NCBI RefSeq assembly: GCF_044197065.1
Contig: NZ_JBIQOI010000010.1
Location: 1 to 64,000, forward strand
Direction of reading: 5' to 3'
Source: Kluyvera ascorbata_C
Lineage (GTDB): Bacteria; Pseudomonadota; Gammaproteobacteria; Enterobacterales; Enterobacteriaceae
Length of the DNA: 64,000 nucleotides
Position numbers and translations under genes: made by a program. The first letter of the stretch is position 1; every line of letters starts with the position of its first letter. This document shows, piece by piece, positions 23,015 through 31,329 of the stretch. The notes below the pieces were generated by a model. The model ran no database searches and was not told the DNA's origin. It saw nothing but the letters and a program-made list of their open reading frames with translations.

Positions 23015-24562
23015 ATGGCAAAAGAAAAAAAACGTGGCTTTTTTTCCTGGCTGGGCTTTGGGCAGAAAGAACAGGATCAGGTTGTTGAATCAGAAGAAAA
23101 AATTGAAGAGCAGCCGGTAGCTGAAACACCGACTGCTGAGCCTGAAACGGTCGCAGAAGGGACGCCGCGCGTCGAAGAAGCGCAAGCACCTGCTGAAGAA
23201 ACCACTGAACCACACACCATCGCGGAAAGCGAAGCGTTTGCCGAGGAAGTGGTTGAAGTCACTGAACAGGTTGCTGAACGCGAAATCGCACAGACCGAAG
23301 CGGTTGAAGAAATTCAGCCAGAAGTCGTTGAGCCGGTTGCCGAAGTACAGCCAGAAGTGGTTGAAACCGTTGAGCCGGTTGTCGAAGTACAGCCAGAAGT
23401 GGTTGAAACCGTTGAGCCGGTTGTCGAAGTACAGCCAGAAGTGGTTGAAACCGTTGAGCCGGTTGTTGAAGCGCAGCCAGAAGTGGTTCAAGAGATTGAA
23501 CCTGAGGCCGTAGACGAGTTAACCGACGAAGAACTGGAAGCGCAGGCGCTGGCCGCTGAGTCGGAAAATGAAGTGGTTGAAGAAGAGGCGGCCGTTGAAG
23601 AATCCGCGGACGATGTGCAGCAGGAGCAGGAAAAACCGACCAAAGAAGGTTTCTTCGCGCGCCTGAAACGCAGCCTGTTAAAAACCAAAGAAAATCTCGG
23701 TTCCGGATTTATCAGTCTGTTCCGCGGCAAGAAAATCGACGACGATCTGTTTGAAGAGCTGGAAGAGCAGTTGCTGATTGCCGACGTTGGCGTAGAAACC
23801 ACCCGTAAAATCATCAATAACCTGACCGAAACCGCCAGCCGTAAACAGCTGCGCGACGCTGAAGCGCTGTACGGTCTGTTAAAAGACGAAATGGGTGAAA
23901 TTCTCGCAAAAGTGGATGAGCCGCTTAATATTGAAGGCAAAACGCCATTCGTTATTTTGATGGTCGGTGTAAACGGCGTGGGCAAAACCACCACCATCGG
24001 CAAGCTGGCGCGTCAGTTCGAGCAGCAGGGCAAAACGGTGATGCTGGCGGCGGGCGATACCTTCCGTGCGGCCGCGGTTGAGCAGTTGCAGGTTTGGGGT
24101 CAGCGCAACAACATTCCGGTTATCGCGCAGCATACCGGCGCGGATTCCGCATCGGTCATTTTCGATGCCATCCAGGCGGCGAAAGCGCGTAACGTTGACG
24201 TACTGATTGCCGATACCGCAGGGCGCTTGCAGAACAAATCGCACCTGATGGAAGAGCTGAAGAAAATTGTCCGCGTGATGAAAAAGCTCGATGTCGACGC
24301 GCCGCATGAAGTCATGCTGACTATCGACGCCAGCACCGGGCAGAACGCTATCAGCCAGGCCAAACTGTTCCATGAGGCCGTTGGCCTGACCGGTATCACG
24401 TTGACTAAACTCGACGGTACGGCGAAAGGCGGGGTGATATTCTCCGTGGCGGACCAGTTTGGTATTCCGATTCGTTACATCGGCGTCGGTGAACGCATAG
24501 AGGACTTACGTCCGTTTAAAGCGGGCGATTTTATTGAGGCACTTTTTGCCCGAGAGGATTAA
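23015..24562 (+). CDS. ftsY: Signal recognition particle receptor FtsY
   Basis: 515 residues from MAKEKKRGFFSW; 15 codons upstream are ignored because the E. coli protein begins here. N-terminal membrane-targeting peptide, then a long acidic A domain (about 20-215) rich in Glu, Val and Pro with near-perfect 14-residue repeats. The NG GTPase domain follows: G1 GVNGVGKTT, DTFRAAAVEQL, DTAGRLQNK, TKLDGTAKGG. Docks SRP-ribosome complexes at the membrane. Heads the ftsYEX operon, with 3-bp spacing to ftsE. Confidence 0.97.
   Translation: MAKEKKRGFFSWLGFGQKEQDQVVESEEKIEEQPVAETPTAEPETVAEGTPRVEEAQAPAEETTEPHTIAESEAFAEEVVEVTEQVAEREIAQTEAVEEIQPEVVEPVAEVQPEVVETVEPVVEVQPEVVETVEPVVEVQPEVVETVEPVVEAQPEVVQEIEPEAVDELTDEELEAQALAAESENEVVEEEAAVEESADDVQQEQEKPTKEGFFARLKRSLLKTKENLGSGFISLFRGKKIDDDLFEELEEQLLIADVGVETTRKIINNLTETASRKQLRDAEALYGLLKDEMGEILAKVDEPLNIEGKTPFVILMVGVNGVGKTTTIGKLARQFEQQGKTVMLAAGDTFRAAAVEQLQVWGQRNNIPVIAQHTGADSASVIFDAIQAAKARNVDVLIADTAGRLQNKSHLMEELKKIVRVMKKLDVDAPHEVMLTIDASTGQNAISQAKLFHEAVGLTGITLTKLDGTAKGGVIFSVADQFGIPIRYIGVGERIEDLRPFKAGDFIEALFARED
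23309..23490 (+). repeat. 42-bp in-frame tandem repeats in ftsY
   Basis: Three nearly identical 42-bp units (23342-23383, 23384-23425, 23426-23467), flanked by a shorter unit before (23309-23341) and a partial one after. Each encodes 14 residues of the type EVQPEVVETVEPVV. Lies in the acidic A domain. Units differ by only a few bases, indicating recent slippage or unequal exchange. Confidence 0.95.
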
Positions 24563-24565
24563 TGA

Positions 24566-25234
24566 ATGATTCGCTTTGAACACGTCAGCAAAGCCTATCT
24601 CGGCGGGAGACAAGCGCTGCAGGGGGTCACCTTCCACCTGCAGCCGGGCGAGATGGCATTCCTGACCGGCCATTCCGGCGCAGGTAAAAGTACCCTGCTG
24701 AAGCTTATCTGTGGGATTGAACGGCCGAGCGCGGGGAAAATTTACTTCGGCGGGCATGACATCAGCCGTCTGAAGAACCGAGAAGTGCCGTTCTTACGTC
24801 GCCAGATCGGCATGATTTTCCAGGATCACCATCTGCTGATGGACAGAACCGTGTTTGATAACGTGGCGATCCCACTGATCATCGCGGGCGCCAGCGCGGA
24901 CGATATTCGTCGTCGCGTCTCGGCTGCGTTGGACAAAGTCGGGCTGCTCGATAAGGCGAAGAACTTCCCGATTCAGCTCTCCGGCGGTGAACAACAGCGT
25001 GTGGGCATTGCCCGTGCAGTGGTGAATAAGCCTGCGGTACTGCTGGCGGATGAACCGACGGGTAACCTGGATAACGCGCTGTCGGAAGGCATCTTGCGAC
25101 TGTTTGAAGAGTTTAACCGCGTTGGGGTGACGGTGCTGATGGCGACGCACGACATCGGGCTGATTTCCAGCCGTTCTTACCGCATGCTGACGCTGAGTGA
25201 AGGTCACTTGCATGGAGGCCTGACGAGTGAATAA
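24566..25234 (+). CDS. ftsE: Cell division ABC transporter ATP-binding protein FtsE
   Basis: 222 residues, single ABC domain: Walker A GHSGAGKST (about 36-44), signature LSGGEQQRVG, Walker B VLLADEPTG, H-loop MATHD. With FtsX it works at the septum, coupling ATP hydrolysis to activation of the amidase activator EnvC. Overlaps ftsX by 8 bp. Confidence 0.97.
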   Translation: MIRFEHVSKAYLGGRQALQGVTFHLQPGEMAFLTGHSGAGKSTLLKLICGIERPSAGKIYFGGHDISRLKNREVPFLRRQIGMIFQDHHLLMDRTVFDNVAIPLIIAGASADDIRRRVSAALDKVGLLDKAKNFPIQLSGGEQQRVGIARAVVNKPAVLLADEPTGNLDNALSEGILRLFEEFNRVGVTVLMATHDIGLISSRSYRMLTLSEGHLHGGLTSE

Positions 25235-26285
25235 GCGCGACGCAATCAACCAAATTCGCCAGTTTGGCGGGCGGCTCGACCGCTTGCGTAAATCGGTCAC
25301 CCCGGCGGGTGACGGCGGACGCAATGCGCCGAAGCGCAACAAACCGGCGCCAAAACCGAACTCGCGTAAAACCAACGTGTTCAATGAGCAGGTGCGCTAT
25401 GCCTGGCAGGGCGCGCTGCAGGATCTGAAAAGCAAACCGCTGGCAACGTTCCTGACGGTGATGGTTATCGCCATCTCCTTGACGCTGCCGAGCGTCTGTT
25501 ACATGGTCTACAAGAACGTGAATACGGCGGCTTCGCAGTACTATCCGTCCCCGCAGATCACCGTTTATCTGGAAAAAACGCTGGATGACGATGCGGCGGC
25601 GAAAGTGGTCGGTCAGCTACAGGCCGAGCAGGGCGTGGATAAGGTGAACTACCTTTCCCGTGACGAAGCGCTGGGCGAGTTCCGCAACTGGTCGGGCTTT
25701 GGCGGCGCGCTGGATATGCTGGAAGAAAACCCGCTGCCCGCAGTGGCGGTGGTTATTCCGAAAATCGATTTCCAGACCACGGATGCGCTGAATACGCTGC
25801 GTGACCGCGTGGCGCAGATTCAGGGCGTCAACGAAGTGCGCATGGACGATAGCTGGTTTGCGCGTCTGGCCTCGATTACCGGGCTGGTAGGCCGCGTGTC
25901 GGCGATGATCGGCGTGCTGATGGTGGCGGCGGTCTTCCTCGTCATCGGTAACAGCGTGCGTCTGAGCATCTTCGCACGCCGTGATACCATCAACGTGCAA
26001 AAGCTGATTGGTGCGACCGATGGGTTTATCCTGCGTCCGTTCCTCTACGGCGGTGCGCTGCTCGGTTTCTCCGGCGCGTTTTTGTCGCTGATCCTGTCGG
26101 AAATTCTGGTGATGCGACTGTCGTCGGCGGTCACCGAAGTGGCCCGCGTATTCGGTACTCAGTTTGAGCTGAGCGGCCTGTCATTTGACGAGTGCCTGCT
26201 GCTGCTGCTGGTGTGCTCGATGATTGGCTGGGTGGCAGCCTGGCTTGCCACGGTACAACATTTACGCCACTTTACTCCCGATTAA
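25227..26285 (+). CDS. ftsX: Cell division protein FtsX
   Basis: 352 residues, four transmembrane helices: one near 75-95, a large periplasmic domain (about 100-220), then three helices in 225-345. ABC3-type permease fold. It recruits EnvC through its periplasmic loop. The basic N-terminal tail (KRNKPAPKPNSRKTN) is cytoplasmic. A GC-rich hairpin follows within 50 bp, before the rpoH promoters. Confidence 0.97.
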   Translation: MNKRDAINQIRQFGGRLDRLRKSVTPAGDGGRNAPKRNKPAPKPNSRKTNVFNEQVRYAWQGALQDLKSKPLATFLTVMVIAISLTLPSVCYMVYKNVNTAASQYYPSPQITVYLEKTLDDDAAAKVVGQLQAEQGVDKVNYLSRDEALGEFRNWSGFGGALDMLEENPLPAVAVVIPKIDFQTTDALNTLRDRVAQIQGVNEVRMDDSWFARLASITGLVGRVSAMIGVLMVAAVFLVIGNSVRLSIFARRDTINVQKLIGATDGFILRPFLYGGALLGFSGAFLSLILSEILVMRLSSAVTEVARVFGTQFELSGLSFDECLLLLLVCSMIGWVAAWLATVQHLRHFTPD

Positions 26286-26305
26286 AAAAGTTCTGTTATA
26301 CTCTT

Positions 26306-26335
26306 CCCCTGCGACGACTTCCGTCCGCAGGGGAT
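26306..26335 (+). terminator. Hairpin after ftsX
   Basis: TCCCCTGCG pairs with CGCAGGGGA around a 12-base loop. There is no T-run after it, so it may be a weak terminator or an RNA-stabilising structure at the end of the ftsYEX message. Confidence 0.45.
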
Positions 26336-26415
26336 GTGTTGTAAACCCCATCTTTCTGCCCTCGCGGCCTATCGCGTGTCACAATTTGTGCGTAATTTAT
26401 TCACACTGTTGCATT

Positions 26416-26442
26416 GAACTTGTGGATAAACTCACTGTCTGA
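26416..26442 (+). promoter_or_regulatory. rpoH P3 (sigma-E) promoter with DnaA box
   Basis: GAACTT (26416-26421), 16 bp, TCTGA (26438-26442) matches the sigma-E consensus and the known E. coli rpoH P3. Inside the spacer, TGTGGATAA (26421-26429) is the complement of a DnaA box TTATCCACA, as in E. coli, where DnaA represses rpoH. Other rpoH promoters are expected in the same 257-bp gap but were not assigned. Confidence 0.85.
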
Positions 26443-26542
26443 TAAAAGAGCGGATGATATTCTCGTTGCTCATAGAGCCTGGCATGTTTGTTGCCTTCGG
26501 GGACAAGCCACCGCCAGTATGAAGTGAATTGAGAGGATTTGA

Positions 26543-27397
26543 ATGACCAAAGAAATGCAAAATTTAGCGTTAGCCCCTGTCGGTAACCTGGAATCTTATA
26601 TCCGGGCTGCGAACACATGGCCGATGTTGACGGCTGATGAAGAAAAGGCGCTTGCTGAACGGCTGCATTACCAGGGCGATCTGGAAGCAGCTAAAACGCT
26701 GATCCTGTCTCACCTGCGCTTTGTTGTTCATATTGCTCGTAATTACTCGGGCTATGGCCTGCCGCAGGCGGACTTGATTCAGGAAGGCAACATTGGCCTG
26801 ATGAAAGCCGTACGTCGTTTCAACCCAGAAGTGGGTGTCCGTCTGGTGTCCTTTGCGGTGCATTGGATCAAAGCGGAAATTCACGAATACGTGCTGCGTA
26901 ACTGGCGTATCGTGAAAGTGGCGACCACCAAAGCACAGCGTAAGCTGTTCTTCAACCTGCGTAAAACCAAGCAGCGTCTGGGCTGGTTCAATCAGGACGA
27001 AGTGGAAATGGTTGCCCGCGAGCTGGGTGTTTCCAGCAAAGACGTTCGCGAGATGGAATCCCGTATGGCGGCGCAGGACATGGCGTTTGATATGTCCTCA
27101 GACGATGACTCTGAAAGCCACGCGGTTGCTCCGGTGCTCTATCTTCAGGATAAATCGTCCAACTTTGCCGATGGCATTGAAGACGACAACTGGGAAGAGC
27201 AGGCAGCGAATAAGCTGACCGACGCAATGCAGGGCCTGGACGAACGTAGCCAGGACATCATTCGCGCCCGCTGGCTGGACGAAGACAACAAGTCCACGCT
27301 GCAGGAACTGGCCGACCGTTACGGCGTATCCGCCGAGCGTGTACGTCAGCTTGAAAAGAACGCGATGAAAAAACTGCGCGCGGCTATCGAAGCCTGA
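26543..27397 (+). CDS. rpoH: RNA polymerase sigma-32 (heat shock)
   Basis: 284 residues. Sigma-70 regions 1.2-4.2 are present: RPhelix-type DLIQEGNIGLMKAVRRF (region 2.2), LVSFAVHWIKAEI (2.4), and the RpoH box QRKLFFNLRKTKQRLGWF, needed for FtsH/DnaK control. The C-terminal helix-turn-helix contains LQELADRYGVSAERVRQLE. In E. coli, translation is set by an mRNA thermometer in the 5' coding region. Conservation suggests the same here; I did not fold it. Confidence 0.98.
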   Translation: MTKEMQNLALAPVGNLESYIRAANTWPMLTADEEKALAERLHYQGDLEAAKTLILSHLRFVVHIARNYSGYGLPQADLIQEGNIGLMKAVRRFNPEVGVRLVSFAVHWIKAEIHEYVLRNWRIVKVATTKAQRKLFFNLRKTKQRLGWFNQDEVEMVARELGVSSKDVREMESRMAAQDMAFDMSSDDDSESHAVAPVLYLQDKSSNFADGIEDDNWEEQAANKLTDAMQGLDERSQDIIRARWLDEDNKSTLQELADRYGVSAERVRQLEKNAMKKLRAAIEA

Positions 27398-27418
27398 TTT
27401 TTGGCGTCGTACCCAATG

Positions 27419-27452
27419 AACCCTCGAATGTGAATTCGGGGGTTTTTGTTTT
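27419..27452 (+). terminator. Terminator after rpoH
   Basis: An 11-bp stem AACCCTCGAAT / ATTCGGGGGTT (one G-T pair) with a GTGA loop (27419-27444), followed by TTTTGTTTT. Confidence 0.9.
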
Positions 27453-27522
27453 GTAGGCCGGATAAGGCGCATCCGGCAATCTGCGTTGGTCCGCCCGATG
27501 GCGCTACGCTTATCGGGCCTAC
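27453..27522. repeat. REP-type palindrome after rpoH
   Basis: GTAGGCCGGATAAGGCGC ... GCTTATCGGGCCTAC, same family as at 10139 and 30377. It abuts the rpoH terminator. The remaining 140 bp to the aminotransferase gene are AT-richer and probably hold its promoter. Confidence 0.85.
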
Positions 27523-27663
27523 AAGTTCGTCCCTCTGATAATCCCTCCGTCATCACGCTTTCCTCTGCTTATTTGTTGTTTGTCGCTGGCGTTAATTCAG
27601 CCGATGGCAAAAACTGAATAGGCGCTACGTATTTTTCCGTCTTTCAACGGCAGGGGGTTTACC

Positions 27664-28929
27664 GTGAGTAACGAGTCACTGAATCATCGGCGTTTACAGG
27701 CCACGCCGCGCGGCGTGGGCGTGATGTGCGGTTTCTACGCAGAACGCGCAGAGAACGCCACGCTGTGGGATATTGAAGGGAATGAGTACATCGATTTTGC
27801 CGCCGGCATTGCGGTGCTGAACACTGGGCATCGTCATCCACAGGTGATTGCCGCCGTTGAGAGTCAGCTTAAGGCCTTCACCCATACCGCTTACCAGATT
27901 GTTCCCTATGAAAGCTACGTATCATTAGCAGAACGTATTAATAGCGTGGCGCCGATTACCGGGAATGCCAAGACGGCATTTTTCAGCACCGGGGCTGAAG
28001 CGGTCGAAAATGCGGTGAAGATAGCTCGCGCTTATACTAAACGTCCGGGACTGATTACCTTCGGCGGCGGCTTCCACGGCCGCACCTTTATGACGATGGC
28101 GCTGACCGGTAAAGTTGCGCCGTACAAAATCGGCTTCGGCCCGTTCCCCGGCTCGGTCTATCACGCTCTTTATCCGAATGCGGCGCACGGCGTCACGACC
28201 GATATGGCGCTCAAAAGCCTGAACCATATTTTCAAAGCTGATATCGCACCGGATCAAGTGGCGGCAATTATCCTCGAACCCGTACAGGGGGAGGGTGGTT
28301 TCAACGTCGCGCCGCCTGATTTTATGCAGGGGCTGCGCCAGCTTTGCGATACCCACGGTATTCTGCTGATTGCCGACGAAGTGCAGACCGGATTTGCCCG
28401 TACCGGCAAGCTGTTCGCGATGGAGCATTACAGCGTGAAACCTGACCTTATCACCATGGCGAAGAGCCTGGCGGGGGGCTTCCCGCTCTCTGGCGTCGTG
28501 GGGCGTGCTGAGGTGATGGATGCACCGGCCCCTGGCGGCCTGGGGGGAACCTATGCGGGTAACCCGCTGGCGATTGCGGCTGCGCATGCGGTGCTGGATG
28601 TCATTGAAGAAGAGGCGCTCTGTACTCGTGCCAATCATCTGGGTCAGCATCTGATTGAAGTGCTGAACAAAGCGCGTGAGAGCTGCCCGGCGATTGCAGA
28701 CGTGCGCGGCGTAGGGTCGATGGTCGCGGTGGAGTTTGTCGATCCGCAGACGCGCGAACCCTCGCCGGAGTTTACCAAATTAGTCCAGGAACGCGCGCTG
28801 GCTGAAGGCGTACTGCTGCTGAGCTGCGGGGTGTATGGCAACGTCATTCGCTTCCTGTACCCGCTCACCATCCCTGAGAAGCAGTTCCAGCAGGCGCTGG
28901 AGGTGATTCGTCGGGCGTTAACTGAATAG
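27664..28929 (+). CDS. puuE: 4-aminobutyrate--2-oxoglutarate aminotransferase (PuuE/GabT type)
   Basis: 421 residues, class III PLP aminotransferase. Close, from memory, to E. coli PuuE: RRLQATPRGVGVMC at the N terminus, STGAEAVENAVKIARA, GGFHGRT, LIADEVQTGFARTG, and the PLP lysine in MAKSLAGGFPLSG. Converts GABA plus 2-oxoglutarate to succinate semialdehyde plus glutamate, for putrescine/GABA use. Not part of a puu or gab cluster here: it stands alone between rpoH and livJ, which are adjacent in K-12. GabT is the alternative name. The start GTG at 27664 is preceded by CAGGGGG. Confidence 0.88.
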   Translation: MSNESLNHRRLQATPRGVGVMCGFYAERAENATLWDIEGNEYIDFAAGIAVLNTGHRHPQVIAAVESQLKAFTHTAYQIVPYESYVSLAERINSVAPITGNAKTAFFSTGAEAVENAVKIARAYTKRPGLITFGGGFHGRTFMTMALTGKVAPYKIGFGPFPGSVYHALYPNAAHGVTTDMALKSLNHIFKADIAPDQVAAIILEPVQGEGGFNVAPPDFMQGLRQLCDTHGILLIADEVQTGFARTGKLFAMEHYSVKPDLITMAKSLAGGFPLSGVVGRAEVMDAPAPGGLGGTYAGNPLAIAAAHAVLDVIEEEALCTRANHLGQHLIEVLNKARESCPAIADVRGVGSMVAVEFVDPQTREPSPEFTKLVQERALAEGVLLLSCGVYGNVIRFLYPLTIPEKQFQQALEVIRRALTE

Positions 28930-28940
28930 ACCTGAACTCT

Positions 28941-29007
28941 TCCCGGCGGCGCTTCGCTTGGCCGGCTACAGGACATCGTAGCCCGGCCAAGCGAAGCGCC
29001 GCCGGGA
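28941..29007. repeat. Perfect 25-bp inverted repeat (GTAGCCCGG family)
   Basis: A left arm of 25 bases (28941-28965, starting TCCCGGCGGCGC) is the exact complement of the right arm (28983-29007). The 17-base centre pairs further, with one mismatch. It could form a very stable RNA hairpin after the aminotransferase gene. Same family as the elements at 10221 and 13262. Confidence 0.9.
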
Positions 29008-29023
29008 GCACACCCAATGCCCA

Positions 29024-29050
29024 AGCCACTCCGATGAGTGGCTTTTTTTT
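29024..29050 (+). terminator. Terminator upstream of livJ
   Basis: AGCCACTC (29024-29031) / GAGTGGCT (29036-29043) with a CGAT loop, followed by eight T. Ends transcription from the aminotransferase side. Confidence 0.9.
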
Positions 29051-29254
29051 GTCATTTTTGCGTTACAAATCCGTCAAAATTAACGTTTCAAATCCATAAA
29101 AATGGGGTATGTTTTAGCAGAGTATGCTGCAAAAGCACAGGCAGTATCCCTTAATATTAATATCTTATACTTACCATGCGAGTGATATAAGAATAATGCG
29201 CTAAATAACAACATCACAACAAATGCAACAACCATAACAATGGGGAACCTCAGG
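29051..29254 (+). promoter_or_regulatory. livJ promoter/leader region
   Basis: 204 AT-rich bases with no gene. By analogy with E. coli, livJ is repressed by Lrp with leucine. A-tract rich DNA fits this, but I cannot assign an Lrp box or promoter elements by eye. The ribosome binding site GGGGAAC lies just before the livJ start. Confidence 0.45.
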
Positions 29255-30358
29255 ATGAAAATGAAGGGTAAAGCGTTACTGGCAGGATGTATTGCGCTGG
29301 CATTCAGTAATATGGCATTAGCAGAAAATATTAAAGTTGCTGTCGTTGGTGCGATGTCCGGCCCGGTTGCGCAATACGGTGACCAGGAGTTCAGCGGTGC
29401 GACTCAGGCGGTTGCCGACATTAACGCCAAGGGTGGTATCAAAGGCAATAAGCTGGAAATCGTAAAATACGATGATGCCTGTGACCCGAAACAAGCGGTT
29501 GCAGTGGCGAACAAAGTGGTGAATGACGGGATTAAATACGTCATTGGTCACCTCTGCTCCTCCTCTACGCAGCCTGCGTCTGATATCTATGAAGACGAAG
29601 GCATTCTGATGATCACCCCAGCAGCAACTGCGCCGGAACTGACCGCGCGTGGCTACAAGCTGATTCTGCGTACCACCGGCCTGGACTCCGACCAGGGCCC
29701 AACCGCGGCGAAATACATTCTCGAGAAAGTGAAGCCACAGCGTATTGCCGTTGTTCATGATAAGCAGCAGTACGGTGAAGGTCTGGCGCGTGCGGTACAG
29801 GATGGCCTGAAGAAAGGCGGCGCGAACGTGGTCTTCTTCGACGGGATTACCGCCGGTGAGAAAGACTTCTCCACGCTGGTTGCGCGTCTGAAGAAAGAGA
29901 ACATCGACTTCGTTTACTTCGGCGGCTACCACCCTGAAATGGGCCAGATCCTGCGTCAGGCTCGTGCTGCTGGCCTGAAAACCCAGTTCATGGGGCCGGA
30001 AGGCGTAGCGAACGTGTCGCTGTCTAACATCGCGGGCGATTCTGCGGAAGGTCTGCTGGTGACGAAACCTAAGAACTACGACCAGGTTCCAGCGAACAAA
30101 CCTATCGTAGATGCTATCAAGGCGAAGAAACAGGATCCAAGCGGTGCGTTCGTATGGACTACCTATGCAGCACTGCAGTCCCTGCAGGCGGGTCTGAACC
30201 ACTCTGACGATCCGGCTGAGATTGCCAAATACCTGAAAGCCAACACCGTGGATACCGTTATGGGTCCGCTGTCGTGGGATGAAAAAGGTGACCTGAAAGG
30301 CTTCGAATTCGGCATCTTTAACTGGCACGCTAACGGTACGGCGACCGACGCGAAGTAA
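29255..30358 (+). CDS. livJ: Branched-chain amino acid ABC transporter periplasmic binding protein LivJ
   Basis: 367 residues from MKMKGKALL, the E. coli length; the ATG five codons upstream lacks support. Sec signal peptide cleaved after NMALA. Mature type I periplasmic binding protein with VAVVGAMSGPVAQYGDQEF and YVIGHLCSSSTQPASDIY. Binds Leu, Ile and Val (and other residues weakly) and delivers them to LivHMGF. About 80% alike to LivK further down; the two share the membrane complex. Confidence 0.97.
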   Translation: MKMKGKALLAGCIALAFSNMALAENIKVAVVGAMSGPVAQYGDQEFSGATQAVADINAKGGIKGNKLEIVKYDDACDPKQAVAVANKVVNDGIKYVIGHLCSSSTQPASDIYEDEGILMITPAATAPELTARGYKLILRTTGLDSDQGPTAAKYILEKVKPQRIAVVHDKQQYGEGLARAVQDGLKKGGANVVFFDGITAGEKDFSTLVARLKKENIDFVYFGGYHPEMGQILRQARAAGLKTQFMGPEGVANVSLSNIAGDSAEGLLVTKPKNYDQVPANKPIVDAIKAKKQDPSGAFVWTTYAALQSLQAGLNHSDDPAEIAKYLKANTVDTVMGPLSWDEKGDLKGFEFGIFNWHANGTATDAK

Positions 30359-30376
30359 GCGGTTATTGCGCTAAAT

Positions 30377-30505
30377 GTAGGCCGGATAAGGCGTATGCCG
30401 CCATCCGGCAATGTGTGCAGCGTTGCCTGATGGCGCTGCGCTTATCAGGCCTACACGAGATGTAGCCCCGGTCGAGGCGTTAGCTGGCGCCGGGGCAAGC
30501 TCTAC
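30377..30505. repeat. REP palindrome plus GTAGCCCCGG hairpin between livJ and panM
   Basis: 30377-30454 is a REP pair of the GTAGGCCGGATAAGGC family. 30461-30505 holds GTAGCCCCGG ... CCGGGGCAAGCTCTAC, a second hairpin ending inside the panM stop region. It lies between convergent genes. Confidence 0.85.
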
Positions 30506-30885
30506 CCTCGAACCCAGCCCTCTGCATGCATCGTAAAGCCTAGCGCTTTGGCAAATGCGGCCATTTCCAGGCTCTCTTCCACGCCAGCTTTGCTCAACGT
30601 CCAGCGGCCGATCTGTGGGTTATCGCGCATCACTTCTTCAACCAGATACTGTCCCACGCCGCGACGGCGGGTCACTTCGCGTACGCACAAACCGTTAAGC
30701 ACGCCCTGGCTATTGCCTAGCGTGACTTCTACCGCTGCTAGCAGTCGATCGTTAAAACGGGCGGCGTACAGGCGGTGAGTCTCATCAAGGCGCTGCTCGT
30801 CGGGGGACTGCGCAGGCCAGATTTTACCGAGGCAGATGTGGTCCTGGTCGCTCAGGGTTTCTAAACGAATGATGGTCAGCTTCAT
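30502..30885 (-). CDS. panM: PanD maturation/regulatory acetyltransferase-like protein PanM (PanZ)
   Basis: 127 residues from MKLTIIRLE, matching the E. coli protein; a start five codons upstream is not used. GNAT fold with REVTRRRGVGQYLVEEV as the acetyl-CoA pyrophosphate loop. It triggers self-cleavage of pro-PanD to active aspartate decarboxylase and senses CoA. Sits opposite in strand between livJ and livK, as in E. coli. Confidence 0.95.
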   Translation of the reverse strand: MKLTIIRLETLSDQDHICLGKIWPAQSPDEQRLDETHRLYAARFNDRLLAAVEVTLGNSQGVLNGLCVREVTRRRGVGQYLVEEVMRDNPQIGRWTLSKAGVEESLEMAAFAKALGFTMHAEGWVRG

Positions 30886-31329
30886 GGGCAGTTTGCTCAA
30901 ATCTCGAAAATGGTGGTCAGTGTACTCAATTTATTCTGCCGGAAGCGTTCTCTTTTTTGGCTTGTTCAGTAGGGGATTAATTTTTCGTTATCTATGCAGA
31001 CAGTCTGAAACATCATGGATCGAAAAATAGTCAGAACTTTAACCTGAAAACTAGCATTTTATTCGGCTTATTGTGTCGTTATTTTATGCTGCTGTGCGGG
31101 CTTTTTTTTGTTTATCTATGGCAAAAATCAGAATATTATCTTTTCTTAATAGACTGAAAAATAGAGAATTTAGTCTGTATTTCGCCAAAAAGCTGCGCTA
31201 ACTCATTAAAGATAATGGCAAAAGTAGCGTTGTATATTAAAAGTACAGAGTGCTTTTTAACCATCAAACAACAAAATATATACACGCCACGACGTGTAAA
31301 CACGACATCACGAATGGGGATCCCGAAGT
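30886..31329 (+). promoter_or_regulatory. panM/livK intergenic region (444 bp)
   Basis: AT-rich, with no credible gene on either strand. It holds the panM promoter (minus strand) and the livKHMGF promoter/leader. One small hairpin, AAAAGTAC / GTGCTTTT with an AGA loop, lies near 31239-31258 upstream of livK. The livK ribosome binding site is the GGGGAT before 31330. In E. coli this operon is under Lrp/leucine control; no site is assigned here. Confidence 0.5.

Noticed and set aside
23309..23490. Regularly spaced repeats as a CRISPR array
   Set aside because: The units are contiguous, without unique spacers, and in frame with ftsY.
23090..23491. Antisense frame with repeated NHFWLYFDNRLNGF units
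   Set aside because: Merely the reverse reading of the ftsY 42-bp repeats.
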